DNA from: Candidatus Gastranaerophilales bacterium
GTDB lineage: Bacteria > Cyanobacteriota > Vampirovibrionia > Gastranaerophilales > Gastranaerophilaceae
NCBI GenBank assembly: GCA_910587055.1
Contig: CAJUKY010000001.1
Span: 124,001-188,000 of the forward strand
Length of the DNA: 64,000 nucleotides
Direction of reading: 5' to 3'
The translations under genes and the position numbers were made by a program. Of this stretch, positions 34,594-42,631 are shown piece by piece. The notes beneath the pieces were generated by a model. The model saw nothing but the letters and a program-made list of their open reading frames with translations. It ran no database searches and was not told the origin of the DNA. The stretch's first letter is position 1. Each line of letters opens with the position of its first letter.

Positions 34594-35877
34594 ATGCATA
34601 TAAACAACGAAGCAATTTTTGGTACAAAAAATACAGATTCTTTATATGGAACAAATAACAGCAAATTTTTACAAAATACTTTCGGGGATGCAAATATTTA
34701 CGGAGGTCTTGACGGAAGTATTTTTGATGATGAAATAAACAAGAATAAATTCCAAACAGACACATCTTCTCAGGCAATTTTTAATGCGGCTTGCTCCGGC
34801 AGCGCCGTAGATAATGAACCCGATACAAAATTTAAAGCCCTGTTAGATTTTGTTGATAAGAATTCCGATGTAATCAATAAAAAAATTAACGGCGGAGAAT
34901 CTTTCATACCGGAAGAAATTCCCGCTGACGAAGAAGAACCTGAAGAAAACCTTAAAGAGGAGCAAAAAGAAACCATACCCGAAAAGCCGTCTCTTCCTGA
35001 TGATTTTGATATATCAAGGTTTTCAGAATTATTCAAGAAAACAGAACCGGAAATACCTGAACCTGAAAACACGGAGCCTGAAAATCAAATTGAAGAGGAT
35101 GCAGGCAAATTTGATATAAATTCTGAAATTGAAGAATCATGTCAGGGACTTATCGGCGACTGCTGGCTTCTTGCAGGATTAAACAGTTTAAGCACTACAG
35201 AAAACGGAAAACAGATAATCAAAGATTCAATAACTAATAACGGCGACGGCACATATACCGTGCGTTTCAAAGGAATAAGCGAAATATGCGAATGTGAAGT
35301 ACTTGATACAGCGCTTGAAAGCGCAGATGCCTTAGGGATATATTCAAAAGGAGACAAGGACGTACTTTTGGTTGAACTTGGTGTTGAAACACTTTTAGAC
35401 GCCATTAAAAAAGGTGAAGTAACCTTGCCTGATGATGCACCGGAACTTTTATATAATAAAGAAGGGAACCCGCTAGACGGCGGCTACCCTGCTAATATGG
35501 TTTATCTTTTAACCGGTAAAAATATGGAATATAAAAATATTCTGGATAAAGATTCAAAACTTTTGAAGGAAGAAGAGCTTGAAAACTTCTACAATAATGA
35601 TTTAGAAAGTTTTTATACAAGATTTGAACAAAATCCCGATAATTCCTGCGGCTGCCTCCATATTCTGGGCAATAAAAATAATGATGTAGTTGTAAAGGAT
35701 ATTTACGGAAATGATACAAAACTTACAAAAGCAGGAAATAATCACTCTTTCAGCGTAAAATCCGTTGATGAAAATACGGTCACACTTGTAAACCCGTGGG
35801 ATTCAAGCGAAGAAGTAACTATAGAAAAGAGTGTTATTAAAGAACATGTTTTAGGATATGAATATCTTGAAGTATAA
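34594..35877 (+). CDS. calpain-like (C2) cysteine peptidase
   Basis: 427 residues. An acidic, Pro/Glu-rich, probably disordered N-terminal half (about 75-180) leads into a calpain-type catalytic core: CQGLIGDCWLLAGL with catalytic C190, NHSFSV with H384, and LVNPWDSS with N400. This is the C-H-N triad order and spacing of calpains, in which GDCW and NPW are diagnostic. No calcium-binding C2 or EF-hand region follows. No Sec signal; the N-terminus is Asn-rich with AIFG (8-11), a loose version of the F-x-G tag. It could cut host or self proteins. Single gene with the TTTGTAACAA element upstream. Confidence 0.82.
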   Translation: MHINNEAIFGTKNTDSLYGTNNSKFLQNTFGDANIYGGLDGSIFDDEINKNKFQTDTSSQAIFNAACSGSAVDNEPDTKFKALLDFVDKNSDVINKKINGGESFIPEEIPADEEEPEENLKEEQKETIPEKPSLPDDFDISRFSELFKKTEPEIPEPENTEPENQIEEDAGKFDINSEIEESCQGLIGDCWLLAGLNSLSTTENGKQIIKDSITNNGDGTYTVRFKGISEICECEVLDTALESADALGIYSKGDKDVLLVELGVETLLDAIKKGEVTLPDDAPELLYNKEGNPLDGGYPANMVYLLTGKNMEYKNILDKDSKLLKEEELENFYNNDLESFYTRFEQNPDNSCGCLHILGNKNNDVVVKDIYGNDTKLTKAGNNHSFSVKSVDENTVTLVNPWDSSEEVTIEKSVIKEHVLGYEYLEV

Positions 35878-35894
35878 TTCATCTTTTTAATGGT

Positions 35895-35922
35895 TTGACT
35901 TTTTAAAACTATATTCCATAAT
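35895..35922 (+). promoter_or_regulatory. promoter of the arsR gene, leaderless type
   Basis: -35 TTGACT (35895-35900), 16-nt spacer, -10 CATAAT (35917-35922), then only 6 nt to the ATG. Both boxes are good, which makes it the best-supported leaderless case here. Confidence 0.7.
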
Positions 35923-35928
35923 TGAAAT

Positions 35929-36219
35929 ATGAAAAATAATTTGTATGAATTTTTGCTGAACGAAAAAAGAGCCGAAATTTTTAAAGCGCTTTCAAATCCC
36001 GTAAGGCTTGAAATTATTGATTTGCTCATAAACGGCGAAAAATGCGTAAATGAAATTGTTCAGGAATTAAAAAAATATGAGCAGCCTCATATTTCAAAAA
36101 ATCTTTCAAAATTAAAAAATGCAAAAATTATAAAAGAAAGAAAAAAAGGTTTAAATGTGTACTACAGCATTGCAATGCAGCCTGTTATCAATTTCATTAA
36201 GGAATTAAAAAATATTTAA
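35929..36219 (+). CDS. ArsR-family winged-helix transcriptional regulator
   Basis: 96 residues. Typical ArsR/SmtB fold: FKALSNPVRLEIIDLL at about 18-33, the recognition helix region QPHISKNLSKLKNAKII, then a beta-wing ERKKGLNVYYSI. The CVNE segment keeps one Cys near the alpha3 metal site, but the full C-x-C metal pair is absent, so the signal may be redox or a small molecule. It lies 51 bp upstream of the glyoxalase gene on the same strand, which is its likely target together with itself. Confidence 0.88.
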   Translation: MKNNLYEFLLNEKRAEIFKALSNPVRLEIIDLLINGEKCVNEIVQELKKYEQPHISKNLSKLKNAKIIKERKKGLNVYYSIAMQPVINFIKELKNI

Positions 36220-36270
36220 CTCTTCTTATGGTAAACTTATTAATATGATTTTTATACGGAGATTATATTA

Positions 36271-36666
36271 ATGAAATTTTTACATTCAATGATAAGAGTT
36301 AAAGATATTCAAAAATCACTTGATTTTTACACAAATATTCTGGGATTAAAAATTCAGGATAAAAAAACACTTGAAGACTGCGAACTGTATTTTTTAGCCG
36401 AATATGACGGAGCGCCTGAAATAGAATTAACGAATAATTTTGAAATACCTGAGGACGGTTATGAAAACGGTAATTGCTTCGGACATTTTGCATTTGCAAC
36501 AGATGATATGGAAGCTTTTTCAAAACACATTAAAGATTCAGGATATGAATTTTTGTATGAACCTTATGAACTAACTTTAAAGGCGGATAACGGCACGGTT
36601 AAAGTAAAGAAGATTGCCTTCATAAAAGATCCTGACGGAAATGAAATTGAAATTATTCAAAAATAA
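36271..36666 (+). CDS. gloA: glyoxalase I / lactoylglutathione lyase-like protein
   Basis: 131 residues, one VOC-fold chain. Glyoxalase I isomerises the methylglyoxal-thiol adduct. Expected metal ligands are visible: H5, E52, H72 (CFGHFAF) and E127 (GNEIEII). MIRVKDIQKSLDFY and the C-terminal KDPDGNEIE are family hallmarks. A GCCTGAA terminator follows. It probably forms an operon with the ArsR regulator, suggesting stress-induced detoxification. The native thiol and strict substrate are not known, and another VOC dioxygenase or isomerase is possible. Confidence 0.82.
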   Translation: MKFLHSMIRVKDIQKSLDFYTNILGLKIQDKKTLEDCELYFLAEYDGAPEIELTNNFEIPEDGYENGNCFGHFAFATDDMEAFSKHIKDSGYEFLYEPYELTLKADNGTVKVKKIAFIKDPDGNEIEIIQK

Positions 36667-36688
36667 TTCTTATTTGTAAAAAATATTT

Positions 36689-36732
36689 AACGCCTGAAAC
36701 AAAACCCGCAAAAAGTTTTATTCAGGCGTTTT
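36689..36732 (+). terminator. rho-independent terminator after the glyoxalase gene
   Basis: AACGCCTGAA pairs with TTCAGGCGTT across a loop of about 22 nt, with an inner AAAAC/GTTTT pair; a short T-run follows. Confidence 0.75.
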
Positions 36733-36744
36733 CAAATAATTACC

Positions 36745-37530
36745 ATGAGAGCGGCAGGAATTAACAACAGCATTCCCTTCAACGGCAAAGGTGCCGCAGG
36801 CTTTCAAAAGAAGTTTGCAAATACTTTTGCAAAAATCGACGGAATAGGAGAAGGGGCAAGTATTGCTTTTGATTTTTTAGGAAAAGCACTTGTTGTTCCT
36901 GCTGTTATAATGATATCAAGCAAGGAACCAAAGGAAAAGAAAGAATACTCCGCCTTTAAAAATCCTGTGGCTGCCGTTTTGCAGCTGGCACTTGAGGTGC
37001 CCATTCTGTTTTTTGGCTCTGCAGCAATTGAAAAGGCTGCAAATACGGGAAAATTTGATACCGAAACTTCAAACCGCTACAATGAAAAACTGCACAAGGA
37101 TATTTTTGTAAAAGAATTGCAAAATTCATTTACAAACGACGAAAATAATATTAAACAAATAAATGAAACCTTGAATACCGTTGATAAAAAGGGACTTTCA
37201 AGAAAAGAAATTGAAACTTTTGAAGATTTAATAAAAACCGCACCTGTTGATAAAAAAGATATCTTAGAAAAAACATTCAGCGAATACAAAAACGCACATA
37301 CAAATTTATATCACCTTAAAAACAGATTATGTTTTGCTTTTGCAATAATTTTAACTCCTTTAATATGCTATCTTGAAAACAAATTGCATCCGATTATTAT
37401 GGATAAAATTTACGAAGAAGAGCACAGAATAGAGGAGAAAAAACATCCTAAAGCAAAAATTATAAGCCCTGTTTCCATTGATACTTTTATACAAAATCTA
37501 AAAAACATAAATAAAGGGGGCAGAAGATGA
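36745..37530 (+). CDS. F-x-G-tagged membrane protein, unknown function
   Basis: 261 residues. PFNG (11-14) is the tag. Hydrophobic segments at about 45-60, 77-92 and 195-212 suggest two or three membrane helices, with a charged, Lys/Glu-rich helical stretch between (100-185). No family recognised. The gene overlaps the next by 4 nt (ATGA), so the products are made together. The pair resembles in layout the pair at 4394-8400. No Shine-Dalgarno is obvious before the ATG, and the terminator of the upstream gene ends close by. Confidence 0.72.
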   Translation: MRAAGINNSIPFNGKGAAGFQKKFANTFAKIDGIGEGASIAFDFLGKALVVPAVIMISSKEPKEKKEYSAFKNPVAAVLQLALEVPILFFGSAAIEKAANTGKFDTETSNRYNEKLHKDIFVKELQNSFTNDENNIKQINETLNTVDKKGLSRKEIETFEDLIKTAPVDKKDILEKTFSEYKNAHTNLYHLKNRLCFAFAIILTPLICYLENKLHPIIMDKIYEEEHRIEEKKHPKAKIISPVSIDTFIQNLKNINKGGRR

Positions 37531-38039
37531 AAATAACAAATGCCTTTACAAATGTTATGTCTAAAGCCGCCAATTCAGATTTTATGGTAAACCATATTAA
37601 AAAATGCGATAATGCAAAATTTTTAGCCAGAACCCTTCTTTTAACAAGCGTTGCAAAGGATGTATTTGCCTACGGGCTGCGCGTTCATAATACATTAACC
37701 AATGACAGCATCCCTGAGGATAAAAAACAATTTTCTGCCGATATGGATATGGCATCGGGCATCACTACAGCCATAGTGCAGATAGGAACAGGTTTTTTAG
37801 TTTCAAGTGAAAAACTGCAAAACGGGATCTCAAATAAACTTTTTAAATCCCTGAAAAATGATCCGCGCGCATTCGGCGCCGCAAAAGCCTCATTCAGCGC
37901 AATTTCTACCATGGTTTTTGCAACATTGCTTGCTAAAAGAATTCTAACCCCCTTAATTGCAACAAAGATTGTATATAGAAAAGAACATAAAAACGATAGT
38001 AAGCCTGACAAAACCACAGCTTTGAACACAAAAGCTTAA
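37527..38039 (+). CDS. membrane protein, partner of the 36745 product
   Basis: 170 residues, unrecognised. Three hydrophobic segments (about 35-52, 77-95, 117-140) separate short polar loops, and a basic tail ends the chain. Its ATG overlaps the stop of the previous gene (GGGGGCAGAAGATGA region supplies a purine-rich ribosome binding site). Translational coupling argues for a two-subunit membrane complex. It converges on flgC, whose stop lies 2 bp away. Confidence 0.7.
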   Translation: MKITNAFTNVMSKAANSDFMVNHIKKCDNAKFLARTLLLTSVAKDVFAYGLRVHNTLTNDSIPEDKKQFSADMDMASGITTAIVQIGTGFLVSSEKLQNGISNKLFKSLKNDPRAFGAAKASFSAISTMVFATLLAKRILTPLIATKIVYRKEHKNDSKPDKTTALNTKA

Positions 38040-38041
38040 AA

Positions 38042-38485
38042 TTACTGTCCTATTTCAAGAGCACGGCTTGCCATTGTTTTTGAAATGGAAAGCACTGCTA
38101 TACTTGCTTCATAAGCCCTCTGCGCAAGAACGGCATCTGCAATATCTACCATAGGGTTAACGTTTGATGTTCTTATATAGCCGTATTCATCAGCATCAGG
38201 GTGTCCCGGGCGATAAATTCTCTCGCCTTCCGTCGGGTCTTCAACAAGCCCTGTGAACTGAACTCCGCCTGAAAGATAAGGAATTGTGCCCACGCCGAAT
38301 ACATCCTGTTTCATTGTATTTAAAAGCCCATGAAAAGATACATCCTCGGTTGCATTTAAAACGGGGATTTTTCTTACATAATTCGGGGTATCCATATTGG
38401 CAATGTTTTTTGCCGCGGTCTCAATTCTTTTACCGTGAGCGGCAACACCGCCTCTGCCGATTTCAAAAGAATCCATTACTCCCAT
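38042..38485 (-). CDS. flgC: flagellar basal-body rod protein FlgC
   Basis: 147 residues. Proximal rod subunit of the flagellum. N-terminal rod motif NIANMDTPNYVRK (about 27-39) and the C-terminal helix with the family ending (NPMVDIADAVLAQRAYEASI) are typical. It is the last gene of the minus-strand flagellar block; flgB lies 24 bp upstream. fliE, usually next to flgBC, is not seen here. NMDTPNYVRK is shared with FlgB, in place of the common N-x-xTPGYK. Confidence 0.9.
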   Translation of the reverse strand: MGVMDSFEIGRGGVAAHGKRIETAAKNIANMDTPNYVRKIPVLNATEDVSFHGLLNTMKQDVFGVGTIPYLSGGVQFTGLVEDPTEGERIYRPGHPDADEYGYIRTSNVNPMVDIADAVLAQRAYEASIAVLSISKTMASRALEIGQ

Positions 38486-38509
38486 TTTATATCTTGCCTT
38501 TCAAATTTA

Positions 38510-38854
38510 TTATGTGCCTACATTTATTGCATTTTTCATCTCTGTGATGATGGATGACATCCTTCTTGAAGCTACTGAATAGAGAATTGAGTTTTGCTGC
38601 ATAAGAACAAGCTCATCCACAGGTGAAAGCGTTTCTTCTTTTGCCGCAATAACACCTGACGGACCTAATTTCCGGCTCAATTTTGTTTCAAGAAGGGAAT
38701 CTGAATTTAGATACTGCGCAAATTCAACATCTTTCCTTACATAGTTTGGCGTATCCATATTTGCAAGGTTTGAAGATAAAGCCTCCTGCCTTGCAGAAAG
38801 CAAATCAAGATACATATGAGTTTTTGAAATATGGTCTTTTGGTATATAGGGCAT
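38510..38854 (-). CDS. flgB: flagellar basal-body rod protein FlgB
   Basis: 114 residues, a little shorter than most FlgB. The rod N-motif NLANMDTPNYVRKDVEF (about 30-46) and the C-terminal amphipathic helix (NSILYSVASRRMSSIITEMK) are characteristic. It lies between a FlgG-type gene (15 bp upstream) and flgC. No signal peptide, as expected for rod proteins exported by the flagellar type III apparatus. Confidence 0.88.
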   Translation of the reverse strand: MPYIPKDHISKTHMYLDLLSARQEALSSNLANMDTPNYVRKDVEFAQYLNSDSLLETKLSRKLGPSGVIAAKEETLSPVDELVLMQQNSILYSVASRRMSSIITEMKNAINVGT

Positions 38855-38869
38855 TTTTTATTCCTTCAA

Positions 38870-39592
38870 TTAGTCTTTTATGTTTATTGCTTTTTCATAC
38901 ATCTGGTCAATCGCACTCATAAGAGTAGTGGACGCTAATAAACTTGCATTTACCCTCATAATATCGTTAACGTGGCCGAATATATCAACGTTTGAGCGCT
39001 CCAGTTTATACTGGCAGATTCTGTTATGTTCCGCTACAAGGGTTTCATCCCCCGAATTTTCGGTTTTTTGCCAGCGGTTATTACCTGCTTCCTTTAAGCC
39101 TTCAGGGTTCTGGAATATAACAAGCGGAATTGTACCCTGAAATTGCGCTTCCCCGGGGAGTTCATTGTAGGTGAAAACATCACCGTTTTCTTTGATTTCA
39201 ACCTTAACGCTTTCAGCGGGGATTTTTATTCCGGCGCCTACAATATCGTTATTGGAATTCATTAAAATACCGTCTTTTCCCAAAGAAAATGAGCCGTCAC
39301 GCGTATAATAAATTTCTCCGCTTTGAGATGTTACGGGAATAAACCCCGGGCCGTTGATTGCAACATCAAGCGGGGCTTTTGTAACATATATTGAACCGTC
39401 CTTATGGTCTGTTCTGATTACGGCTCTGGAATATCCGTTTTCGCCCATAATTTCTTCAAAACGAACGGCTTTATACCCTGTAGTAGACCAGTTTGAGATG
39501 TTTTCAGAATAATAACCGAATTTATCAAACTGGGTCAATGCATTAAGGGTGTTTCTTCTTATTAAACCTTGCAGATTATACCCTGATGTCAT
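38870..39592 (-). CDS. flagellar rod/hook-basal-body protein, FlgG/FlgF family
   Basis: 240 residues. N-motif NISNWSTTGYKAV at about 32-44, the central GPGFIPVTSQSGEIYYTRDGSFSL segment (Flg_bb_D1-type) and a C-terminal helix ending in MYEKAINIKD. It belongs to the distal-rod group. Whether it is FlgF or FlgG cannot be settled; the G-x-G-F-x-V and TRDG segments are stronger here than in the neighbour, so I favour FlgG. Three bases separate it from the upstream paralog. Confidence 0.82.
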   Translation of the reverse strand: MTSGYNLQGLIRRNTLNALTQFDKFGYYSENISNWSTTGYKAVRFEEIMGENGYSRAVIRTDHKDGSIYVTKAPLDVAINGPGFIPVTSQSGEIYYTRDGSFSLGKDGILMNSNNDIVGAGIKIPAESVKVEIKENGDVFTYNELPGEAQFQGTIPLVIFQNPEGLKEAGNNRWQKTENSGDETLVAEHNRICQYKLERSNVDIFGHVNDIMRVNASLLASTTLMSAIDQMYEKAINIKD

Positions 39593-39595
39593 TTA

Positions 39596-40294
39596 TTAAC
39601 CCCCTCCAAGCTGTGATATGGCTTGAGAAAGCGCATTATTCTGCAGCATAAATAATTGCCTGTTAGCATCAAATGCTCTTCTTTTTGGCACCATTTCCAA
39701 AAATTCCTGCGCCATATTAACGTTTGAAAATTCAAGACAACCCTGCTTTACGGCGGGTTCAAGAACAGTATTTCCGTCAGATGATACAACGCCGAGCGTT
39801 GCAACATAATCCATCTTGCGCGTTTCGGGGTTAAAAATACTTAATTTACCGTTATTATCCACCTTGATATCATCATATTTTTCAGGCATAAACGGCAATA
39901 TTACAGGCACACCGCCCGCACTTAAAACTTTTTGGTTTTCCAACCCGAGAAGCTCGCCCGATTCACTGAGTTTAAATCTGCCGTCACGCGAAAGTTCAAC
40001 AGAGCCTGAATTATTTAAAAGCTGAAAATACCCTTTTTCGCCGAGTGCAAAATCAAGCGGTTTATCAGTTCTTGCGATACGCCCCACAGAATCATCCACA
40101 GCTTTTGAAACACCGTGAATACCTATGAATTCCGCAAAGGACGATACAACACCGTCTTTTCTTTGATATCCTATTTTATCAAAGCCGTTAACGTTTTCCT
40201 GTCCGATGCCGATTAATTCAAGCTGCATATGCATAGCGCCGATTGACTGGTTTAAGCCTCTCTGGCTTGCGCTTAAATGACCCTGTAATCTCAT
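39596..40294 (-). CDS. flagellar rod protein paralog, FlgF/FlgG family, divergent
   Basis: 232 residues. Same family as the next gene but more diverged: the N-motif reads ENVNGFDKIGYQRK (about 34-47), and the central segment is EKGYFQLLNNSGSVELSRDGRF. The C-terminal part (SNVNMAQEFLEMVPKRRAFDANRQ) is the typical FlgG/FlgF/FlgE C-helix. It probably forms the junction between proximal and distal rod (FlgF). It is separated from the fliK-like gene by 88 bp. Confidence 0.8.
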   Translation of the reverse strand: MRLQGHLSASQRGLNQSIGAMHMQLELIGIGQENVNGFDKIGYQRKDGVVSSFAEFIGIHGVSKAVDDSVGRIARTDKPLDFALGEKGYFQLLNNSGSVELSRDGRFKLSESGELLGLENQKVLSAGGVPVILPFMPEKYDDIKVDNNGKLSIFNPETRKMDYVATLGVVSSDGNTVLEPAVKQGCLEFSNVNMAQEFLEMVPKRRAFDANRQLFMLQNNALSQAISQLGGG

Positions 40295-40382
40295 TAATTT
40301 TACCTTTTAGACAATACTTACAATTTTGAACGGCAAAAAACAGGCAAAATTTAACAAATATAGGAAAAATACACTAAATGAA

Positions 40383-41459
40383 TTATTTTGGAGCCTGATT
40401 TTCACCTTCACCATCTTCTTTTTTAATGATGGTTTGTTCATAGTCAAGCTGAATTATAATTTTTATTAATATTTGAGTCATAAGCATCAATTTAGGGCTT
40501 ATTGCACCTGATGACATTATTTTTACATTATCAAAAGAAGCTTCCTGCATATTATTATCCGTCTTTTTAACAGCGGAAGAAGATACGTTTGATTTAACAT
40601 TATTTATGGAGGCTTCTTCTTTAATTATTTCAATCACCTTTTTATGAGGAAAATCATCTCCTGCGGCAATATCTATATCTATCTGTCCGAGGGAATTTAC
40701 CTCAAGCATTACAATTACATTTGAAAAATTTTCAGTCTGAATTAAAATTTTTACATTTTCCGTACTTTCTTCGCTTTCAGGGTCAGGTCCTTGAATTTTA
40801 TCAAAAATATCAATTGTAAAATCAAGGTCATTTTCGCTTCTGACAGACAGAGGCAGCCATGGTAAATATAAAAGCATAAGTGTTTTAAGAGCCTGAGTAT
40901 CAGATGCAATATTTGAATTAACGGAAAAAAGCCCCATTAATTCTTTTAAATTTGAAACATCATTTGCACCGTATTTTGCAACATTTGCAATAGTCATCAT
41001 TAATTTTTGCATGGCGGATTTGGAATTTTCGCTTAAAAATTCAGAAAGCTTTGAAAGGTCTACTTTTCCATCCCTCATAAGCACCATGGGAAGAATATCC
41101 GCAAGTTTTGAATTTAAAACAGAAGAAGGATTGCTTCCCGTTGTAATTTGATTTATCAGTTCCGAAAAATCTCTTGGTAAATTTAATAAATCCTTAACAT
41201 AATCCGCTTTTTTCTCAACTTCAATTGTGGTTAATTTTAATTCTGATGCAAGGCTTAAAGCAAGAGGAGCAGATTTAAAAACAAGCGGGGTATTATTATT
41301 GCTTTCACTATTGTGCTGAAAATTGTTATTAAAAGTATTAAATGTTGAATTCAGGGCATTTTGAGTACTGTTTGCAACATTATTTTGAATTGCACTGCCG
41401 GCTGCAATATTTGCTGCAATTCTTGTTATCATCTGCAGAGGATTAAATTCAGACATCAA
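40383..41459 (-). CDS. probable flagellar hook-length control protein (FliK-like)
   Basis: 358 residues. The Asn/Ser-rich N-terminal part is probably flexible. A C-terminal stretch (about 245-300: FSNVIVMLEVNSLGQIDIDI) has the look of the FliK switch domain, which reads L-P-x-L-G-x-V-x-V in most species. Flanking flagellar rod genes support the call. FliK proteins vary widely, so the family is assigned from context and this one segment. An alternative is another flagella-specific export substrate. Confidence 0.5.
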   Translation of the reverse strand: MMSEFNPLQMITRIAANIAAGSAIQNNVANSTQNALNSTFNTFNNNFQHNSESNNNTPLVFKSAPLALSLASELKLTTIEVEKKADYVKDLLNLPRDFSELINQITTGSNPSSVLNSKLADILPMVLMRDGKVDLSKLSEFLSENSKSAMQKLMMTIANVAKYGANDVSNLKELMGLFSVNSNIASDTQALKTLMLLYLPWLPLSVRSENDLDFTIDIFDKIQGPDPESEESTENVKILIQTENFSNVIVMLEVNSLGQIDIDIAAGDDFPHKKVIEIIKEEASINNVKSNVSSSAVKKTDNNMQEASFDNVKIMSSGAISPKLMLMTQILIKIIIQLDYEQTIIKKEDGEGENQAPK

Positions 41460-41491
41460 AAAGCCTTTTTGTTTTTACTTTTAAATATTAA

Positions 41492-42631
41492 TTATTTATG
41501 GTTAAAAAGCCAATCTTTTATTCTTTCGGTTACATAGGTAAAACTATCATGGATGCCGATATTGCCCGGGGTTATATTTTTATTGTAAAGGATAACAGGC
41601 ACCATTTCTCTTGTATGGTCCGAACCCTGATATGTCGGATCGCAGCCATGGTCTGCAGTTACTATTAATAAATCATCTTCTTTCATTGCATTTATAATAT
41701 TTACAAGATATTTATCAATAGTTTCTATTGCTCTTGCATAGCCTTTATAATCACGCCTGTGGCCATATAGCATATCCGTATCCACAAGGTTTGTAAATAT
41801 TAAGTCGGAAGTATCATGCCTTATTGCATCAAGCGTTATATCGAGCCCTTCAATATTAGAACCTGTCGGGGTAAATTTTGTAATACCCGAGCCTACAAAT
41901 ATATCATTGATTTTCCCTATGCCGTAAACCGATTTTCCGCTTTGTTCAATAACATTTAAAAGAGTATCCTTCGGAGGCTTTATGGAATAATCATGCCTGT
42001 ATTTGCCTATTCTTGAAGGAATGCCGTTTGTAACCTTATAAGGTCTTGCTATTACTCTTGAAACGCGGTAATCGCCCTCATCAAGCAGACGCCTTGCAAT
42101 TTCGCACCATTTATATAAAGTTTCAAGCTTTATTACATCTATATTTGCGGCAATTTGAAAAACACTGTCGGCACTTGTGTAGATAATCGGAAATTTTGAC
42201 CTTGAATGAACCATATTGTATTCTTCAATAATTTTTGTACCCGATGCCGGTTTATTGCCTAAAATATTCCTGCAGCCTGTTTCTTCAATAAATTTATTTA
42301 TCAATTCATCAGGAAATTTTTTATAGGTTTTAAAAGGCTTATCAAGAACAAGCCCCATTAATTCCCAGTGGCCTGTTGTTGTATCTTTGCCTTTTGATTT
42401 CATTTTCATTATGCCGTACTGGCCTTTCGGGGTTTTTGTTTTTGAAACACCGGCTATTTTGTGAATATTGCCAAGGCCGAGCGATTCAAGAACGGGAACA
42501 TAAATTCCGCCGTTTGCCTGCGCAAGGTTGCACAGCGTGTTACATTTTAAAGAATCACCGTATTCTTCGGCATCTTTCATTGCGCCGATTCCCATAGAAT
42601 CAATTACAATAACTATCGCTCTTTTTTTCAT
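41492..42631 (-). CDS. deoB: phosphopentomutase
   Basis: 379 residues. Interconverts (deoxy)ribose-1- and -5-phosphate in nucleoside salvage. It belongs to the alkaline phosphatase superfamily: the first metal loop VIDSMGIGAM has D11, and the second set is DTDMLYGHRRD and TADHGCDPTYQGSDHTRE. The length agrees with bacterial DeoB. It overlaps the upstream decarboxylase gene by 4 nt (ATGA). It lies 32 bp from the fliK-like gene, so metabolic and flagellar genes may share one transcript. Confidence 0.95.
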   Translation of the reverse strand: MKKRAIVIVIDSMGIGAMKDAEEYGDSLKCNTLCNLAQANGGIYVPVLESLGLGNIHKIAGVSKTKTPKGQYGIMKMKSKGKDTTTGHWELMGLVLDKPFKTYKKFPDELINKFIEETGCRNILGNKPASGTKIIEEYNMVHSRSKFPIIYTSADSVFQIAANIDVIKLETLYKWCEIARRLLDEGDYRVSRVIARPYKVTNGIPSRIGKYRHDYSIKPPKDTLLNVIEQSGKSVYGIGKINDIFVGSGITKFTPTGSNIEGLDITLDAIRHDTSDLIFTNLVDTDMLYGHRRDYKGYARAIETIDKYLVNIINAMKEDDLLIVTADHGCDPTYQGSDHTREMVPVILYNKNITPGNIGIHDSFTYVTERIKDWLFNHK

